From assembly GCA_026168455.1 (NCBI GenBank), contig CM047429.1:36688066-36752065 (forward strand): 64,000 nt of DNA, written 5' to 3'. A program made the position numbers and the translations under genes. Shown in pieces: positions 63,624-64,000 of the stretch. Within the stretch, counting starts at the first letter, position 1; each line of letters begins with the position of its first letter. This stretch comes from Theocolax elegans (Eukaryota > Arthropoda > Insecta > Hymenoptera > Cerocephalidae). The notes below the pieces were generated by a model. The model worked only from the letters and a program-made list of their open reading frames with translations, did not search any database and had not been told where the DNA came from.

Positions 63624-64000
63624 ATGGCCACTGAACAGAAAGACATTGAGAATCAGATTGAGGCATGGATCGAAACGCTTACTCGGGAGCACATCGATCT
63701 ACACCTCGACACATTAAACCTTAAATCCGCAGGCTCGGTATATAGGAAAGCCGAACGACTTTCCCGGTGGTTGCTGGGCAATTACTCTGTCCAGGAGTTC
63801 AACCAGAAGGATGATGAAGCCACTGCCGTTCGTAGCTGTCACCAACGGAGAAATGGATGGCTGCAGATGCTAGGCAAACATCAAAACGATTATTCGGTAT
63901 AATATAACCCAGATCAGGAGATCTATTTGGTACTACGGAAGAACGCCGTGGTTGAGGACATTCTGCACAGGACGAAACAGGAATTCGACGACATAGACGT
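63624..64000 (+). pseudogene. gag: Gypsy-3 Gag, N-terminal part, cut by window edge
   Basis: Starts at ATG 63624 (MATEQKDIENQIEAWIETLT). The clade motif KAERLSRWLLGNYSVQEF is close to that of Gypsy-1. An in-frame TAA lies at 63900-63902 and the frame is open again to the edge (EIYLVLRKNAVVEDILHRTK). The 5' leader to its left is interrupted by the CMC-type transposon. The rest of the element is outside the window. Confidence 0.85.

Overview
This is an AT-rich eukaryotic (insect) window made almost entirely of transposable elements, many nested in one another. There is no bacterial-style operon, CRISPR array or tRNA gene. The mix of two Polinton/Maverick-like elements with insect-type capsid genes, three related Gypsy LTR retrotransposons, a 4.8-kb LINE with Lys/Glu-rich ORFs and a zinc-knuckle tail, hAT and CMC-type DNA transposons and a Penelope relic fits a hymenopteran genome, probably an ant. 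The order is inferred from element style, not from a marker gene.

Layout. 1-203: a possible minus-strand host exon running off the left edge. 0.6-3.7 kb: GA microsatellite, two tandem duplications, and a GGGGTGAAAATCACCC minisatellite split by a 5S-rRNA-like insertion. 7.5-12.2 kb: a decayed Polinton-like element (locus A, minus strand) with an F54H12.2-like capsid relic, penton-like protein, integrase plus chromodomain, and a phospholipase-A2-domain protein. 13.6-16.9 kb: relics of a LINE endonuclease and of a retroviral-type gag/protease. 17-19.4 kb: a foldback element and a doubtful two-exon gene. 19461-28146: Gypsy-1. 28147-44530: a second Polinton-like element (locus B) carrying capsid, penton, adenain-like protease, PLA2-domain protein, packaging ATPase, fibre-like protein, integrase plus chromodomain and protein-primed DNA polymerase B.

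Locus B is a nest. Its left side abuts Gypsy-1 at a truncated LTR. A LINE (31996-36807) split one structural gene, and a 563-bp foldback sits in that LINE's ORF2. A 1047-bp hAT-type element (42482-43528) sits in the DNA polymerase gene. To the right are a credible two-exon gene (45535-46193), a possible proline-rich spliced gene on the minus strand (47325-47896), a cluster of palindromes (47.9-50.1 kb), Gypsy-2 (50562-59336), a perfect 140-bp palindrome (59657-59796), a Penelope-like reverse transcriptase relic, and a third Gypsy gag (63624 to the edge) with a CMC-type DNA transposon (61862-63379) in its presumed 5' leader.

How the parts work together. In each complete Gypsy element gag and pol are in different frames, linked by an in-frame -1 slippery heptamer just before the gag stop, and pol ends in a tail with two AT-hook cores. 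In each Polinton-like locus the replication (polB), integration (RVE integrase) and virion (capsid, penton, protease, ATPase, PLA2) modules can be seen, but stops, frameshifts and insertions show that both copies are dead. The observations most worth following are the PLA2 module in two different Polinton lineages, the AT-hook integrase tails with an insertion in an (AT)n tract, and the LINE target duplication that coincides with a hairpin arm.
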